Source of the DNA: Lysinibacillus xylanilyticus
GTDB lineage: Bacteria > Bacillota > Bacilli > Bacillales_A > Planococcaceae
Length of the DNA stretch: 64,000 nucleotides
Reading direction: 5' to 3'
NCBI RefSeq assembly: GCF_001183605.1
Contig: NZ_LFXJ01000006.1
Span: forward strand, 66,348-130,347
The notes under the pieces were generated by a model. It was not told the origin of the DNA. It did no database searches and worked only from the letters and a program-made list of their open reading frames with translations. The translations under genes and the position numbers were made by a program. This document shows positions 51,900 to 61,672 of the stretch, piece after piece. Each line of letters starts with the position of its first letter. The first letter of the stretch is position 1.

Positions 51900-52053
51900 C
51901 TCCTTTTCTTTGAAATTCTTTATCTATGTTAGAATTTCCTTTATTTCTTTTGTAAAGAAAATGCACAAGATGCACCCATTCATCTTATGTATGAAACTTT
52001 TTTTGTATGTAGCCGTAAATAAGTGGACAGTAAGTTTAGAGAGGGTGAACAAA

Positions 52054-53733
52054 ATGACTAAGCTATTAATAGCTTCGGCAGTCATTGGACTAATCGCGAG
52101 TGTTTTATTAACACCGCTTATAACGAAAAAACGAGAAGATGGCGGATCTAAAAAGGTAATTGGATTCTTCTTTATCGCTGCATTTGTACTAGGCTTTTTA
52201 GCTACGGGTATAACAGTTTATGTGACAAAAATGGATGTAAACTGGCTTGCTTTTTGGCCTGCTATTATTTTATTAACATTAGGCGGTGCGCTTCTTGCAA
52301 GTGGTATTGAAAGAAAAATAAAGGGAGTTTTATTTTTAGCTAGTTTAGGTGTTGCAGTGTATGTATTATCAGCTCCTTTATGGAATGCTAACGAAAAATT
52401 CAAATCAGCTGAAATGAAGGAAGAAGTTGAAATAAAACCATTCGATGAAACACAAACACCAGCTAGTGTTCCTCCTAAATTTGCGCGCAATAAGATGAAA
52501 AAGGCGTTCGGCCAAGTACCGAATACGAGCTATTATGAGTTAGGGCGCTTACAAATTCAAAAAGTAAAAGGTGAGTATGTTTATATAGCACCAGTTGAGT
52601 TCTCTGGTTTCTTTAAATGGATGAACGGCGATACGACTCCTGGTTACTTTATAATGAGTGCAACGGATTCAGCGGACAATCCTAAGTTTGTTAAGCAGGA
52701 AATGAAGTATGTTCCTTCTGCTTATTTAAATTCAAATTTAGAGCGCCATATGCGATTACAACATCCATTCCTTGTTTTTTGTGGAGATGTACAACTTGAA
52801 ATAGATGATGAGGGTAAACCATACTACATCCGTTCATACGGTGAATTTATTTCAGCACGTAATGGCTTCGATGTAAAAGGGATCGTGCTTGTAGATGCGC
52901 TAACAGGAAAATCAGAAGTTATTAAGCTGGAGGATGTCCCAGAATTTATTGATGGAGCTGTTTCTCCAGAGACAGTAAGCTTACAAAATAGTTATTTTGG
53001 TAATTATGTACATGGATATTGGAACAGTAAGTTTGGTAAAAAAGATGTAAAACTTCCTTCTGATGAGGGAACAGAGGCAAATGTTAGCCCGATTTTTGAC
53101 GAGAAGGGCGATATGTATTATTTCACAGACTTTACGAGCCCTAAAGAGGGTGTCGATTCAATGCTTGGCTATTCCTTAACAAATGCCCGAACAGGTCAAG
53201 CGACTTATTATACTGGAAATCAAGACGCTTCTTATATGGATTCACAAGGTAACTTGCAAATTATCGAGAAGAAATTTATAGAGAAAAAATGGTCTGGAGA
53301 AATGCCGGTATTGTATAACTTTTACGGTGAGGCTAGCTGGTTGACTGCGGTACTCGACTCAAATGGTTTCTTACAAAATTATTTCATTGTATCTGCGGCT
53401 AATCCTGAAATTTCCGTGTATGCGACAACTCCCAAAGAGGCATTAAAATTATATAAAACAGCCTTAAGTCGCGGTGGAACTACAGTCGAAGGAAGCTCAC
53501 ATGCGGAAGAGAAAAATGTAAGTGGAAAGGTGCTTCGCGTTTACAAGGAACGTCTCGGAGACTATACAGTTGTATCATTTTTATTAAATAATGGTGAAAA
53601 CTATTTAGTAAGCTCAGAAACAGAACCGCTTGCAATTTATTTGCAAGAAGGTGATGATGTAATTCTCACTTATGGTGATACAGGAGAGCAGTTCTTACCA
53701 GTTCGAAAACTGATTATTAAAGGATTACAGTAA
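52054..53733 (+). CDS. large membrane protein of unknown function
   Basis: A ~559-residue protein. Four N-terminal membrane helices (about 3-20, 36-54, 66-84, 96-110) are followed by a long soluble C-terminal domain (130-559) rich in beta strands (e.g. 'GEYVYIAPVEFSGFFKWMNG', 'DYTVVSFLLNNGENYLVSS') that probably faces the outside. No enzyme motif recognised. The ATG at 52054 with GAGGGTGA is preferred over the extension to 51910. Terminator at 53758. Confidence 0.75.
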   Translation: MTKLLIASAVIGLIASVLLTPLITKKREDGGSKKVIGFFFIAAFVLGFLATGITVYVTKMDVNWLAFWPAIILLTLGGALLASGIERKIKGVLFLASLGVAVYVLSAPLWNANEKFKSAEMKEEVEIKPFDETQTPASVPPKFARNKMKKAFGQVPNTSYYELGRLQIQKVKGEYVYIAPVEFSGFFKWMNGDTTPGYFIMSATDSADNPKFVKQEMKYVPSAYLNSNLERHMRLQHPFLVFCGDVQLEIDDEGKPYYIRSYGEFISARNGFDVKGIVLVDALTGKSEVIKLEDVPEFIDGAVSPETVSLQNSYFGNYVHGYWNSKFGKKDVKLPSDEGTEANVSPIFDEKGDMYYFTDFTSPKEGVDSMLGYSLTNARTGQATYYTGNQDASYMDSQGNLQIIEKKFIEKKWSGEMPVLYNFYGEASWLTAVLDSNGFLQNYFIVSAANPEISVYATTPKEALKLYKTALSRGGTTVEGSSHAEEKNVSGKVLRVYKERLGDYTVVSFLLNNGENYLVSSETEPLAIYLQEGDDVILTYGDTGEQFLPVRKLIIKGLQ

Positions 53734-53751
53734 TGTAGTTATCGCTAAATA

Positions 53752-53799
53752 AAAAAAGACGATCTAGTAGTACTATGCTACGAAGATCGTCTCTTTTTA
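53752..53799 (+). terminator. terminator of the large membrane protein gene
   Basis: AGACGATCT (53758-53766) pairs with AGATCGTCT (53784-53792), followed by CTTTTT. The A run on the other side may serve the convergent gene. Confidence 0.85.
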
Positions 53800-54222
53800 T
53801 GTTGGTTGAGATTCCATATAGTGAAGCATCTTTTCTTGGTGATTAGTAAAAAGTGCTTTTGCATGATCGTTTAACGCAAATATTTCATGAATGTACCCTT
53901 GCAATAAATTATGTTCATATTCAAAAGGATAAGAATCTTCGTTTTCTAATATATGCGCTAATAAAAGTGCATGTAACACAACAACCTCTAGATTTTGTGT
54001 ATTTGTAATAAATTTTAAGTTGAGGATAGTAGTGTGGGAAACGAATTGATTAACATAATCAATAGCATCTTTATAAACGACTAAGTCGATAGGTGGTTCA
54101 AGTCGTTTTCTTAATAATGTACACTCATTATTTAAGTCTTGAATTTTTAAAAATAAACCTCTTACACTTCGCTTATGTTGTTGTTCTAGGGTACGAGCAA
54201 GATGTTTATTGACATAGGACAT
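53797..54222 (-). CDS. small helical protein of unknown function
   Basis: A 141-residue cytosolic helical protein with a basic N-terminus (LARTLEQQHKRSVRGLFLKI) and several Leu-rich helices. The likely ribosome site AAAAGGAG precedes the ATG. No family recognised. Confidence 0.6.
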   Translation of the reverse strand: MSYVNKHLARTLEQQHKRSVRGLFLKIQDLNNECTLLRKRLEPPIDLVVYKDAIDYVNQFVSHTTILNLKFITNTQNLEVVVLHALLLAHILENEDSYPFEYEHNLLQGYIHEIFALNDHAKALFTNHQEKMLHYMESQPT

Positions 54223-54376
54223 TTATAAATAACTCCTTTTCACATAACGGTCATCTATTAGTATTAATGTAATTGTTTAAAAAGGAAAGAGTCTTTTTGT
54301 TTAATTTATACCTAAATTTAACATGTCGTGATGGACAAAAATACTAGGTGTAAAATGAGGGCGTATGTAGAATATG

Positions 54377-54413
54377 AAAAAAGTGGAGAACTATCATACG
54401 ATAGTAACTCCAC
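54377..54413 (-). terminator. terminator of the nitroreductase gene
   Basis: GTGGAG...CTCCAC plus ACTATC/GATAGT form a stem; on the minus strand it ends in TTTTTTC. Confidence 0.8.
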
Positions 54414-54429
54414 ACAGCTTGTTGATAAA

Positions 54430-55161
54430 TTATTTCCAGTTGAACCCTTTTTTTGCTAAAAATTCATTGATATGAGGACGGCGTTGTTCAATTAAAAAAT
54501 CGGCCATTTGCTTTGTCCAGTTATCAATTTTTCGATTGGATGAGCGAGTATTATAGTATGCTTCCATTGTGTCGTTGTAAGCTGGTAAAAGCTCCTCATA
54601 TTTTTCTGTATTGTATTCATTTTCATGTAATACTGCTGCAACCGGTAAACGAGGTTTTACATCATTGCGACGAGCAGGAACCCCAATAGTTAAGCCGAAT
54701 AATGGGAAAACATAGTCAGGTAGATTGAATAATTCGCTGATTTCTTCAAGCTTATTACGCACTCCTCCAATATAACAAATTCCATATCCCATAGATTCTG
54801 CAGCAACGACGAAGTTTTGAGCGAATAATGATACATCAGCTACTCCAACAAGTACGTTTTCTGCCGAATCAGCCACAATATCTACGCCTTCTAATTTACC
54901 TGCTGATTGCAGACGCTTAAAATCTACACAGAAGACAAAGGCACCGCCAGAAGTTTCGTATTGACGAGGATTACCAGAGAGCAATCCTAATTTTTCTTTT
55001 TTCTCCGCATCTGTTACCCAAATTACGCTATAAGCTTGTACAAAATGTGATGTAGCAGCCATTTGTGCAGTAGAAATTAATTCTTCAATAATTTCCTTTG
55101 AAATCGGATTTCCATCATAAATACGAACCGAAGAATGGTTCCGTAATAATTCTTTAACCAT
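54430..55161 (-). CDS. NADPH-dependent flavin nitroreductase (NfsA/NfrA-like)
   Basis: A 243-residue FMN nitroreductase. 'MVKELLRNHSSVRIYDGNPI' is the FMN-binding opening (the 'R-S-x-R' region). 'FAQNFVVAAESMGYGICYIGGVRN' and the ending 'NRKIDNWTKQMADFL' are as in NfrA/NfsA-type enzymes. It reduces quinones, nitro compounds or FMN. AAAGGAG precedes the ATG. Confidence 0.92.
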   Translation of the reverse strand: MVKELLRNHSSVRIYDGNPISKEIIEELISTAQMAATSHFVQAYSVIWVTDAEKKEKLGLLSGNPRQYETSGGAFVFCVDFKRLQSAGKLEGVDIVADSAENVLVGVADVSLFAQNFVVAAESMGYGICYIGGVRNKLEEISELFNLPDYVFPLFGLTIGVPARRNDVKPRLPVAAVLHENEYNTEKYEELLPAYNDTMEAYYNTRSSNRKIDNWTKQMADFLIEQRRPHINEFLAKKGFNWK

Positions 55162-55446
55162 TAATAAAATCTCCTTTTCCCCTTTATATATATCAAGAGC
55201 ATATCACGCTTTATCTTCAAAATCGAATTTTTCCGACATTGAAATTATTTTCAGATAATTTACGAATGCATAAAATTTCTCGTAATATAAAATATTTTGT
55301 TAGTTATAGATTAAAAATTCTAAATAGTTTAAAATTATACGTGAATGGTTTATTTGGTTGGATTTCTAATAAATGGATGACTATAACAAGATGATTAAAT
55401 CTTAGAAATCTAATTAAAAAAATAAAGTGGGATGGAGGAATAAGGA

Positions 55447-56967
55447 ATGGCAGAAAAGTTGGCGAAAAAGCTTCGTAATGAACAGCTACGGAGCAAGGTT
55501 GTAACAGCAGAAGAAGCAGCATCTTGGATTAAGGATGGTATGGTACTTGGGATGAGCGGGTTTACCCGTGCTGGTGATGTTAAAGTGGTACCTCTTGCAC
55601 TTGTGGAGAAAGCTAAAAAAGAGAGCTTCAAGGTAGATGTATATACAGGTGCATCACTTGGCCCAGAAGTTGACCAATACTTAGCAGAAGCTGGCGTTAT
55701 TCGTAAACGTGGACCTTTTCAAGCGGATACCGGTATTCGTAACAAAATCAACAGTGGCGAAATTACATTCGTTGATGCGCATTTATCACATAATGCGGAG
55801 CTAGTACGTCAAGGCATTATTGGTCCTATTGATTTTGCGATTATTGAAGCGGCTGCTATTACAGAAGACGGCTTACTAATTCCTACAACTTCAGTTGGTA
55901 ACTCTCCGATTTTTGTGCAAGAGGCAGACCAAATAATCATTGAGTTGAACGTAGCTCAGCTTGATGCATTAGAGGGTGTCCATGATATTTTTGTGCCAGG
56001 ACCGCAGGGGAAACGTGATCCAATTCCATTACAAAATGTATCCGATCGGCTTGGCATAATTGGTATTCCATTAGATTTAGATAAAGTAAAAGGTATTGTC
56101 ATTTCAGATATTTTAGATGCGCCATCAACGATCGTTCCAGCAGATGAAGAAACAGATATTATGGCCAATCATTTATTAAACTTCCTACGTGAAGAAATTA
56201 AAGTAGGTCGTTTAACAACAAGCTTAAGACCAATCCAATCAGGTGTAGGCTCAGTAGCAAATGCCGTTTTATTAGGCTTTAAAGATTCTGAGTTTGAGAA
56301 CTTAGAAGTATATTCAGAAGTACTGCAAGACGCGGTATTCGAATTAATTGATGCAGGGAAGGTAAACTTCGCATCTGCTACTTCTATTACTCTTTCAGAG
56401 GAAGTTGGAAACCAAGTTTATGGTAACTTCGAAAAATATGCAGATAAACTAGTATTACGTCCGCAAGAAATCTCTAACCAACCAGAAATTATTCGCCGAC
56501 TCGGGTTAATTTCTGTTAATACAGCACTAGAAGTAGATATTTATGGGAATGTAAATTCTACACATGTTTCTGGCACAAAAATGATGAATGGAATCGGCGG
56601 CTCCGGGGACTTTGCACGTAATGCGAGATTAGGTATTTTCGTCACAAAATCTTACGCGAAAGGCGGAAATATTTCTAGTATCGTTCCAATGGTTTCGCAT
56701 GTAGATCATACAGAGCATGATGTAGACGTAATTGTCACAGAGCAAGGGGTAGCAGACCTACGTGGCCTTGCTCCAAAAGAGCGGGTTGGGCTCATTATTG
56801 ATAACTGCGCACATCCAGAATATCGTGAGCAATTATGGAAGTATTTTAACGATGCCAATGAAGCAACAGGTGGACACCATACGCCACACAATCTAGAAAA
56901 AGCACTCTCATGGCATGTGAATTACGCAAAAAATGGTACGATGAAGAACCCTGCTTTATCGAAATAA
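55447..56967 (+). CDS. acetyl-CoA hydrolase / CoA-transferase (Cat1-like)
   Basis: A 506-residue single-chain CoA-transferase of the acetyl-CoA hydrolase/succinate:acetate CoA-transferase family, active on acetyl-CoA and C4 acids. 'VLGMSGFTRAGDVKVVP' and the catalytic/CoA region 'MNGIGGSGDFARNARLG' with 'VTEQGVADLRGL' are typical. TGGAGGAAT precedes the ATG. A dicarboxylate transporter is encoded convergently next to it, a functional link I infer. Confidence 0.9.
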   Translation: MAEKLAKKLRNEQLRSKVVTAEEAASWIKDGMVLGMSGFTRAGDVKVVPLALVEKAKKESFKVDVYTGASLGPEVDQYLAEAGVIRKRGPFQADTGIRNKINSGEITFVDAHLSHNAELVRQGIIGPIDFAIIEAAAITEDGLLIPTTSVGNSPIFVQEADQIIIELNVAQLDALEGVHDIFVPGPQGKRDPIPLQNVSDRLGIIGIPLDLDKVKGIVISDILDAPSTIVPADEETDIMANHLLNFLREEIKVGRLTTSLRPIQSGVGSVANAVLLGFKDSEFENLEVYSEVLQDAVFELIDAGKVNFASATSITLSEEVGNQVYGNFEKYADKLVLRPQEISNQPEIIRRLGLISVNTALEVDIYGNVNSTHVSGTKMMNGIGGSGDFARNARLGIFVTKSYAKGGNISSIVPMVSHVDHTEHDVDVIVTEQGVADLRGLAPKERVGLIIDNCAHPEYREQLWKYFNDANEATGGHHTPHNLEKALSWHVNYAKNGTMKNPALSK

Positions 56968-56976
56968 TAAAGTAAC

Positions 56977-57019
56977 AAAAGCCTTGAAGGACAGTTGACT
57001 TGTCCCTTCAAGGCTTTTT
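56977..57019 (+). terminator. terminator of the CoA-transferase gene
   Basis: AAAAGCCTTGAAGG pairs with CCTTCAAGGCTTTTT around the inner GACAGTTGACTTGTC stem. Confidence 0.88.
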
Positions 57020-57043
57020 GTTGTTTTAATAACGGCTTCTTCT

Positions 57044-57314
57044 TGCTCATCATCAAAAGTTGTGGATGACATTTATAAAAACATATGTCATGTATGTTAG
57101 TTGATTGGAGTGGAGGTTGGGCGACTCCTTGGGGATCAGCGAATAGAGGAACAAAGGCTAAAACCATCACGTCCTGTGATAACGCCTTCGTGACCAACAT
57201 CCTGTTGCCCCAAGCGGCTCATCGGATGCCCCCAGGAAGCTCTGCTCTGCGCGAAAGCGAAGCGTCAGCAACAAAGCGCCCAGCCGGAACGAAAATCAAC
57301 CACACGTTATGGTG
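57044..57314. repeat. repeat family A copy with family-B-like insert
   Basis: Left edge GCTCATCATCAAAAGTTG and TATGTTAGTTGATTGGAGTG; right end AGCCGGAACGAAAATCAACC then ACACGTTATGGTGACG. Between 57138 and 57212 the interior has GAGGAACAAAGG and CACGTCCTGTGATAACG...GTGACCAACATC, which are family B pieces. Confidence 0.85.
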
Positions 57315-57328
57315 ACGATCCCTTCTCC

Positions 57329-58810
57329 TTACAGTAATCCAATCCATTTCCAATACGTTGCGGAAAATAGAAGAACTAAGATGTATCCAATAATCGTTAA
57401 TGGAATACCAGATTTTAAGAAATCCTTTGTTGTAAAGGCTCCTGTACCATAGGCAAGCATATTTTGCGGTGCACTAATAGGTAAGAGGAAGCCGAAGCTA
57501 ATGACGAATTGTTGTACGATAACGAAACCAACCTGATCGACATTAGTTGTTAATGTTGAGGCTAAAACTATAAATACCGGTATAAGTGCAGATGCTAAGC
57601 TTGTTGCACTCGCAAAGCCTAAGTGAATAAGAATATTAAATAAAGTAACTAGTGCAATTGTTGCTAGAATTGGCATAGAATCTAAACCGAGTGAACCGAA
57701 TACTTTATCAGATAACCACGATGCACCTTTTGTATTAAGCAAGACCGTTCCTAGCATAATTCCTACAGCAAAGACGATAATTGTCCCCCAGGGAATATGT
57801 GATTCAACTTGCTTCCATGAATAGACTCCGATTTTTGGCATTAATAAAATGGCAATTGCAACGATTGTGACTGTTGTCGTATCGAACGGGTGAAGTTTGC
57901 CCTCAGAAGCCCAGAAAAATAGTAAAACTACCGATGTTATGATTAATCGAATTTCGGGAGCTTTTAATGGACCAAGTTCCGCAAGCTGTTTTTTGATTAC
58001 TTCTCTACCACCTTCAATATTACTTGTTTCAGGTTTGATTAGTGTAATCATAATGAAAAATAGAGCGACTGACATGATGATTGAGAAGGGGGCAGCATAA
58101 AGTAACCAAGCTCCCCAAGAAATATCCACACCAAACTGTTCTTTGATGAAGTTTAAAGCGACCATATTTTGAGCTGCTGCCGTCTTAATACCGATATTCC
58201 AAATAGAGACAGCTTGCACCGATGTAATGACAAGTAGAGCAGCAAGTCGACTATCACGTGGTAAACCAAATGCTGCTACCATTCCAAGTAGTATTGGCAC
58301 AACTGCACCTGCACGTGCAGTTGCAGAAGGGACAAAGAATGCAAGTGCAATAGATACTAAAATAGCACCGAATACAATAGCTTTCGTTTTTGTTCCTACT
58401 AGTGAAAGTATCCATAGCGCAAGCCGTTTATGTAAATTTGTAATTTGCATGGCTGCCGCTAAGAAAAGAGCTGCGGCTACTAGTGCAACTGCAGAGTTAC
58501 TGAATCCACTTAACGCCAGTTTTAATGCATCCGATGTTCCTAGTACTCTCGTTGGATCTTCCATTGACGGAGCTAACCCTAGTAAGATTGTAACGAGAGC
58601 AATAATCATGGCAGAGCTAACGGGATAGGAAACTGCTTCTGTAACCCAAAGGATGACCGCGAAAGCTAAAATAGCCAAAGCTCGTTGTCCAGCTACAGGT
58701 AAATCGCCGCTGTTAGGTAAAAAAGTAATGATGATTAATAAAGCGAAGGCTAATCCAATCCAGAGTGGTTTCAAATTACGTTTCGGTTTTGCTTGTTCAG
58801 AAGTAGACAT
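57329..58810 (-). CDS. DASS-family Na+/dicarboxylate symporter
   Basis: A 493-residue transporter with about 12-14 helices of the SLC13/DASS family. 'GFSNSAVALVAAALFLAAAM' holds the first conserved SNx motif (S-N-S) and 'FASATSLASALIPVFIVLAS' lies in the second half. The protein probably imports succinate, fumarate, malate or related acids, feeding the CoA-transferase encoded next door. A family A repeat separates the two genes. Confidence 0.9.
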   Translation of the reverse strand: MSTSEQAKPKRNLKPLWIGLAFALLIIITFLPNSGDLPVAGQRALAILAFAVILWVTEAVSYPVSSAMIIALVTILLGLAPSMEDPTRVLGTSDALKLALSGFSNSAVALVAAALFLAAAMQITNLHKRLALWILSLVGTKTKAIVFGAILVSIALAFFVPSATARAGAVVPILLGMVAAFGLPRDSRLAALLVITSVQAVSIWNIGIKTAAAQNMVALNFIKEQFGVDISWGAWLLYAAPFSIIMSVALFFIMITLIKPETSNIEGGREVIKKQLAELGPLKAPEIRLIITSVVLLFFWASEGKLHPFDTTTVTIVAIAILLMPKIGVYSWKQVESHIPWGTIIVFAVGIMLGTVLLNTKGASWLSDKVFGSLGLDSMPILATIALVTLFNILIHLGFASATSLASALIPVFIVLASTLTTNVDQVGFVIVQQFVISFGFLLPISAPQNMLAYGTGAFTTKDFLKSGIPLTIIGYILVLLFSATYWKWIGLL

Positions 58811-58830
58811 ACTTTTTCATCCTTTCTATT

Positions 58831-58985
58831 CAATTACGCCTTGGCGTAATTGCGTCCGGATTTTGAATTGTGCCCGCACAATTCATTCCTTTGAAAATCC
58901 GTGACATCCGCCGGAGGCTTTATCTTCATTCAATAGGTGTTTGGACACCCGCTGAAAAGGAAGCACCACCTTCAAAGGTGGGAGT
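58831..58985. repeat. repeat family B copy (reverse)
   Basis: Begins AATTACGCCTTGGCGTAATT and ends TTTGGACACCCGCTGAAAAG. It keeps CATCCGCCGGAGGCTTTATC, with CACAATTC...GAATTG replacing the middle. 58986-59212 holds a worn TTCGCTTTCGCTACAT piece and no gene. Confidence 0.8.
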
Positions 58986-59212
58986 TTTCTATAATTGTTT
59001 CTTCGCTTTCGCTACATAAAATAATTGCTGAATGAAGATAAACATGACTGTAATTTTCTATAACATCGGCTAGTAAAATGCTTTATTAAGAAAGTAAATT
59101 TGTCAATTTATTGTAAAAAGACTAGTATGTGAAATACCCTCTATTTATAGCGATAACGGGCAGTTACGAGAAAATATACGGTCATAGAAAAGACGAAAAT
59201 TTCCAAAAGATA

Positions 59213-59845
59213 TTATTTTTTCTTGTTGAATGCTGAAGTCACTTTAGGCTCAGTTCCAAGCAACAATCGCTTAATATTTTCGATATGCAAAATGATTGCT
59301 AGACTAAAAAGTAATAGGGCTATAATCGTCGGGACTGTTCCAGGAATCCATAAAAATGTGACTGTACAAAAAACGAGATAAAATTCAAGTACACCGACAA
59401 TTAAATAATTTGTCACAAAAGAAAAAATAACAAATAAAATGAGTGCGAATAAGCAAATTTTCCAATCAATCGCAAGTAATATCCCTATGATTGAGGCCGT
59501 TCCTTTGCCGCCCTTGAAGCCCATATAAAATGGGAAATTATGACCTAGAATGACACCGGCAGCTACAATATAGGTGAAGAGCCAAACTTGTACTTCTGTT
59601 AATTGTGTTATATCTGCTAAATAAGCTTGTGCACCGATTATTGCTGCGACACCTTTACCGATATCGATTAGTGCAACTAATATGCCGTATTTCCAGCCAA
59701 GGGAAAGTGTTGCATTAGAGGCACCAGCATTGCCATGACCAGTCTTTTTTAAATCAACTCCGGATAAAAACTGAGCAACTTTAGAGCCGTGAATACAGCC
59801 AATCAAATAACCAACAAGAAGAAAAATAATAACGGCTTTTATCAT
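59213..59845 (-). CDS. plsY: glycerol-3-phosphate acyltransferase PlsY-like
   Basis: A ~210-residue membrane acyltransferase with about seven helices, making lysophosphatidate from acyl-phosphate and glycerol-3-phosphate. Motifs: 'GHGNAGASNATLSLGWKYG' (active-site S/N motif), 'DIGKG' and 'GHNFPFYMGFKGGKGTASIIG' (G-x-K-G-G-K-G). The ATG at 59845 after AAAGGAGG is chosen. It may be a second plsY, since the essential copy usually sits beside parCE. Confidence 0.88.
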   Translation of the reverse strand: MIKAVIIFLLVGYLIGCIHGSKVAQFLSGVDLKKTGHGNAGASNATLSLGWKYGILVALIDIGKGVAAIIGAQAYLADITQLTEVQVWLFTYIVAAGVILGHNFPFYMGFKGGKGTASIIGILLAIDWKICLFALILFVIFSFVTNYLIVGVLEFYLVFCTVTFLWIPGTVPTIIALLLFSLAIILHIENIKRLLLGTEPKVTSAFNKKK

Positions 59846-59866
59846 AAAAGTCCTCCTTTCCAAATA

Positions 59867-60000
59867 AGCTCATCACTAAAAGTTAGAAATGACATTTGTT
59901 ATAACATATGCCCTGAAGTTGATTGTTGTGGAGACTGGACGCCCCCCAGAAAAGCGCTTGGTCGGAACGGAAATCCACCCCATGTTTTGGTGATGGGCTA
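59867..60000. repeat. repeat family A copy with clear terminal inverted repeats
   Basis: AGCTCATCACTAAAA (59867-59881) and TTTTGGTGATGGGCT (59985-59999) match inverted at 13 of 15 positions. Between them are AAGTTGATTGTTGTGGAGAC and GGTCGGAACGGAAATCCACC. At 133 bp this is the most compact complete copy. Confidence 0.85.
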
Positions 60001-60079
60001 TGTAAATACTAAAATAGTGTATGCGTTCGTAATACGTAAAAAAGCAGACAGAAGTTTCGGAAAAAATAAAATTTTAGTG

Positions 60080-60108
60080 TTGACAGAGAAAAAGTCTATG
60101 TTTATACT
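60080..60108 (+). promoter_or_regulatory. sigma-A promoter of metY
   Basis: TTGACA (60080-60085) and TATACT (60103-60108) with a 17-bp spacer, 33 bp before the riboswitch. Confidence 0.85.
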
Positions 60109-60140
60109 GTGTAACAACGATGGAAATTGAATCTCATATA

Positions 60141-60306
60141 CTCTTATCAAGAGCGGCGGAGGGATAGGCCCTATGATGCCCGGCAACCAGTAAGTGATGA
60201 ACTTACTAAGGTGCTAATTCCTACAGATTCTTATTGGATCTGGCAGATAAGGGGAGGAAAACTTGCAACCGCAACCCTCTTCTTAGCTGAAGAGGGTTTT
60301 TGTTTT
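60141..60306 (+). promoter_or_regulatory. SAM-I (S-box) riboswitch with terminator
   Basis: CTCTTATCAAGAGCGGCGGA (60141-60160), then GGGATAGGCCCTATGATGCC, CGGCAACC, GGTGCTAATTCCTACAG and CAGATAAGGGGAGG give the S-box aptamer core with its P1 stem (CTCTTATC / GATAAGGGG). The terminator AACCCTCTTC / GAAGAGGGTT (60273-60302) with TTTTTTG follows. High S-adenosylmethionine should promote termination before metY. Confidence 0.97.
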
Positions 60307-60370
60307 CTACTGAAAAAATCCTCCTCATCTCCGGTACCATCGTAAAAAAATAACCATTTGGAGGTATATA

Positions 60371-61672
60371 ATGACAAAGTTTAAACCAGAAACATTGCTG
60401 TTACACGGTGGCCAAGAGCCAGACCCGGTAACAGGATCAAGAACAGTACCGGTATATCGATCAACGGCTTTCGTTTTTAAAGACACTGCTCATGCGCAAC
60501 GTCTTTTTGCTTTAGAGGAAGCCGGTAATATTTACACACGAATTACAAACCCAACTGTAGATGTTTTTGAAAAACGTGTCGCTTTATTAGAAGGCGGTAC
60601 AGCAGCAGTAGCACTTTCATCAGGTGCAGCAGCTATCGCATTTTCCATTTTAAATCTTGCGGGGGCAGGCGATGAAATTGTTGCAGGTAGCTCTTTATAC
60701 GGAGGTACTTATAATTTATTCGCCAATACTCTACCAAACTACGGAATTAAAACAATTTTTGTAGACGAAACAAATCCAGAAAATTTCCGTGCTGCTATTA
60801 CTGATAAAACAAAGGCCGTGTTCGCTGAAATTTACGGTAACCCAAGTTTAAAGGTACTAGATATTGAAGCAGTAGCAAATATCGCACATGAAAATGGCTT
60901 GCCATTAATTATTGATAGCACATTTGCGTCACCATATGGCTCTACACCAATTGACTACGGTGCAGATATCGTTGTTCATTCCGCAACAAAATGGATTGGT
61001 GGTCATGGAACAACTTTAGGTGGCGTTGTAGTAGATGCAGGGAAGTTCGATTGGACTCGTGAACGTTTCCCAGGCTTTACTGAGCCAGATGCTTCTTATC
61101 ATGGTTTGCGTTATGGTATTGACACAGCAGATGCAGCATTCGCCACAAAACTGCGCGTGCAATTACTACGCGACTTTGGTCCAACATTAAGTGCAGATGC
61201 AGCATTTAATTTATTACAAGGTTTAGAAACGCTTCATTTGCGTATCCCTAAACACAATGAAAATGCATTAGCGGTAGCTGAATATTTACGAAACCACCCA
61301 TCTGTGGAATATGTAAATTACAACGGCCTAGAAGATTTCCCTACTCATAATTTAGCTAAAAAATATTTGAAAAATGGCTTCGGTTCAGTGCTTACATTTG
61401 GTATTAAAGGTGGACGTGAAGCAGGGCGTAAATTAATAGATAGTGTGAAATTATTCTCGCACGTAGCAAATGTAGGGGATGCTAAATCATTAATTATTCA
61501 TCCAGCATCTACTACACATCAGCAACTATCAGCTGAAGAGCTAATCCAAACTGGCGTAACCGAGTCGCTCATTCGTTTATCCATCGGTTTAGAGGCAGTA
61601 GAGGACATTATTGCAGATTTAGAACAAGCAATTGAACAAGTAACAGCTTCACAACAAGAAGTAGAAGCTTAA
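60371..61672 (+). CDS. metY: O-acetylhomoserine sulfhydrylase
   Basis: A 433-residue PLP enzyme of the Cys/Met metabolism family that forms homocysteine from O-acetylhomoserine and sulphide. 'LLLHGGQEPDPVTGSRTVPV' opens it, 'SSGAAAIAFSILNLAGAGDE' binds PLP phosphate, and the PLP-lysine is in 'DIVVHSATKWIGGHGTTLGG' (near 208). TTTGGAGG precedes the ATG. Expression is under the S-box. metX does not follow, so the acetyltransferase must lie elsewhere. Confidence 0.95.
   Translation: MTKFKPETLLLHGGQEPDPVTGSRTVPVYRSTAFVFKDTAHAQRLFALEEAGNIYTRITNPTVDVFEKRVALLEGGTAAVALSSGAAAIAFSILNLAGAGDEIVAGSSLYGGTYNLFANTLPNYGIKTIFVDETNPENFRAAITDKTKAVFAEIYGNPSLKVLDIEAVANIAHENGLPLIIDSTFASPYGSTPIDYGADIVVHSATKWIGGHGTTLGGVVVDAGKFDWTRERFPGFTEPDASYHGLRYGIDTADAAFATKLRVQLLRDFGPTLSADAAFNLLQGLETLHLRIPKHNENALAVAEYLRNHPSVEYVNYNGLEDFPTHNLAKKYLKNGFGSVLTFGIKGGREAGRKLIDSVKLFSHVANVGDAKSLIIHPASTTHQQLSAEELIQTGVTESLIRLSIGLEAVEDIIADLEQAIEQVTASQQEVEA

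Noticed and set aside
60127..60345. 72-codon frame
   Set aside because: It covers the S-box riboswitch and its terminator.
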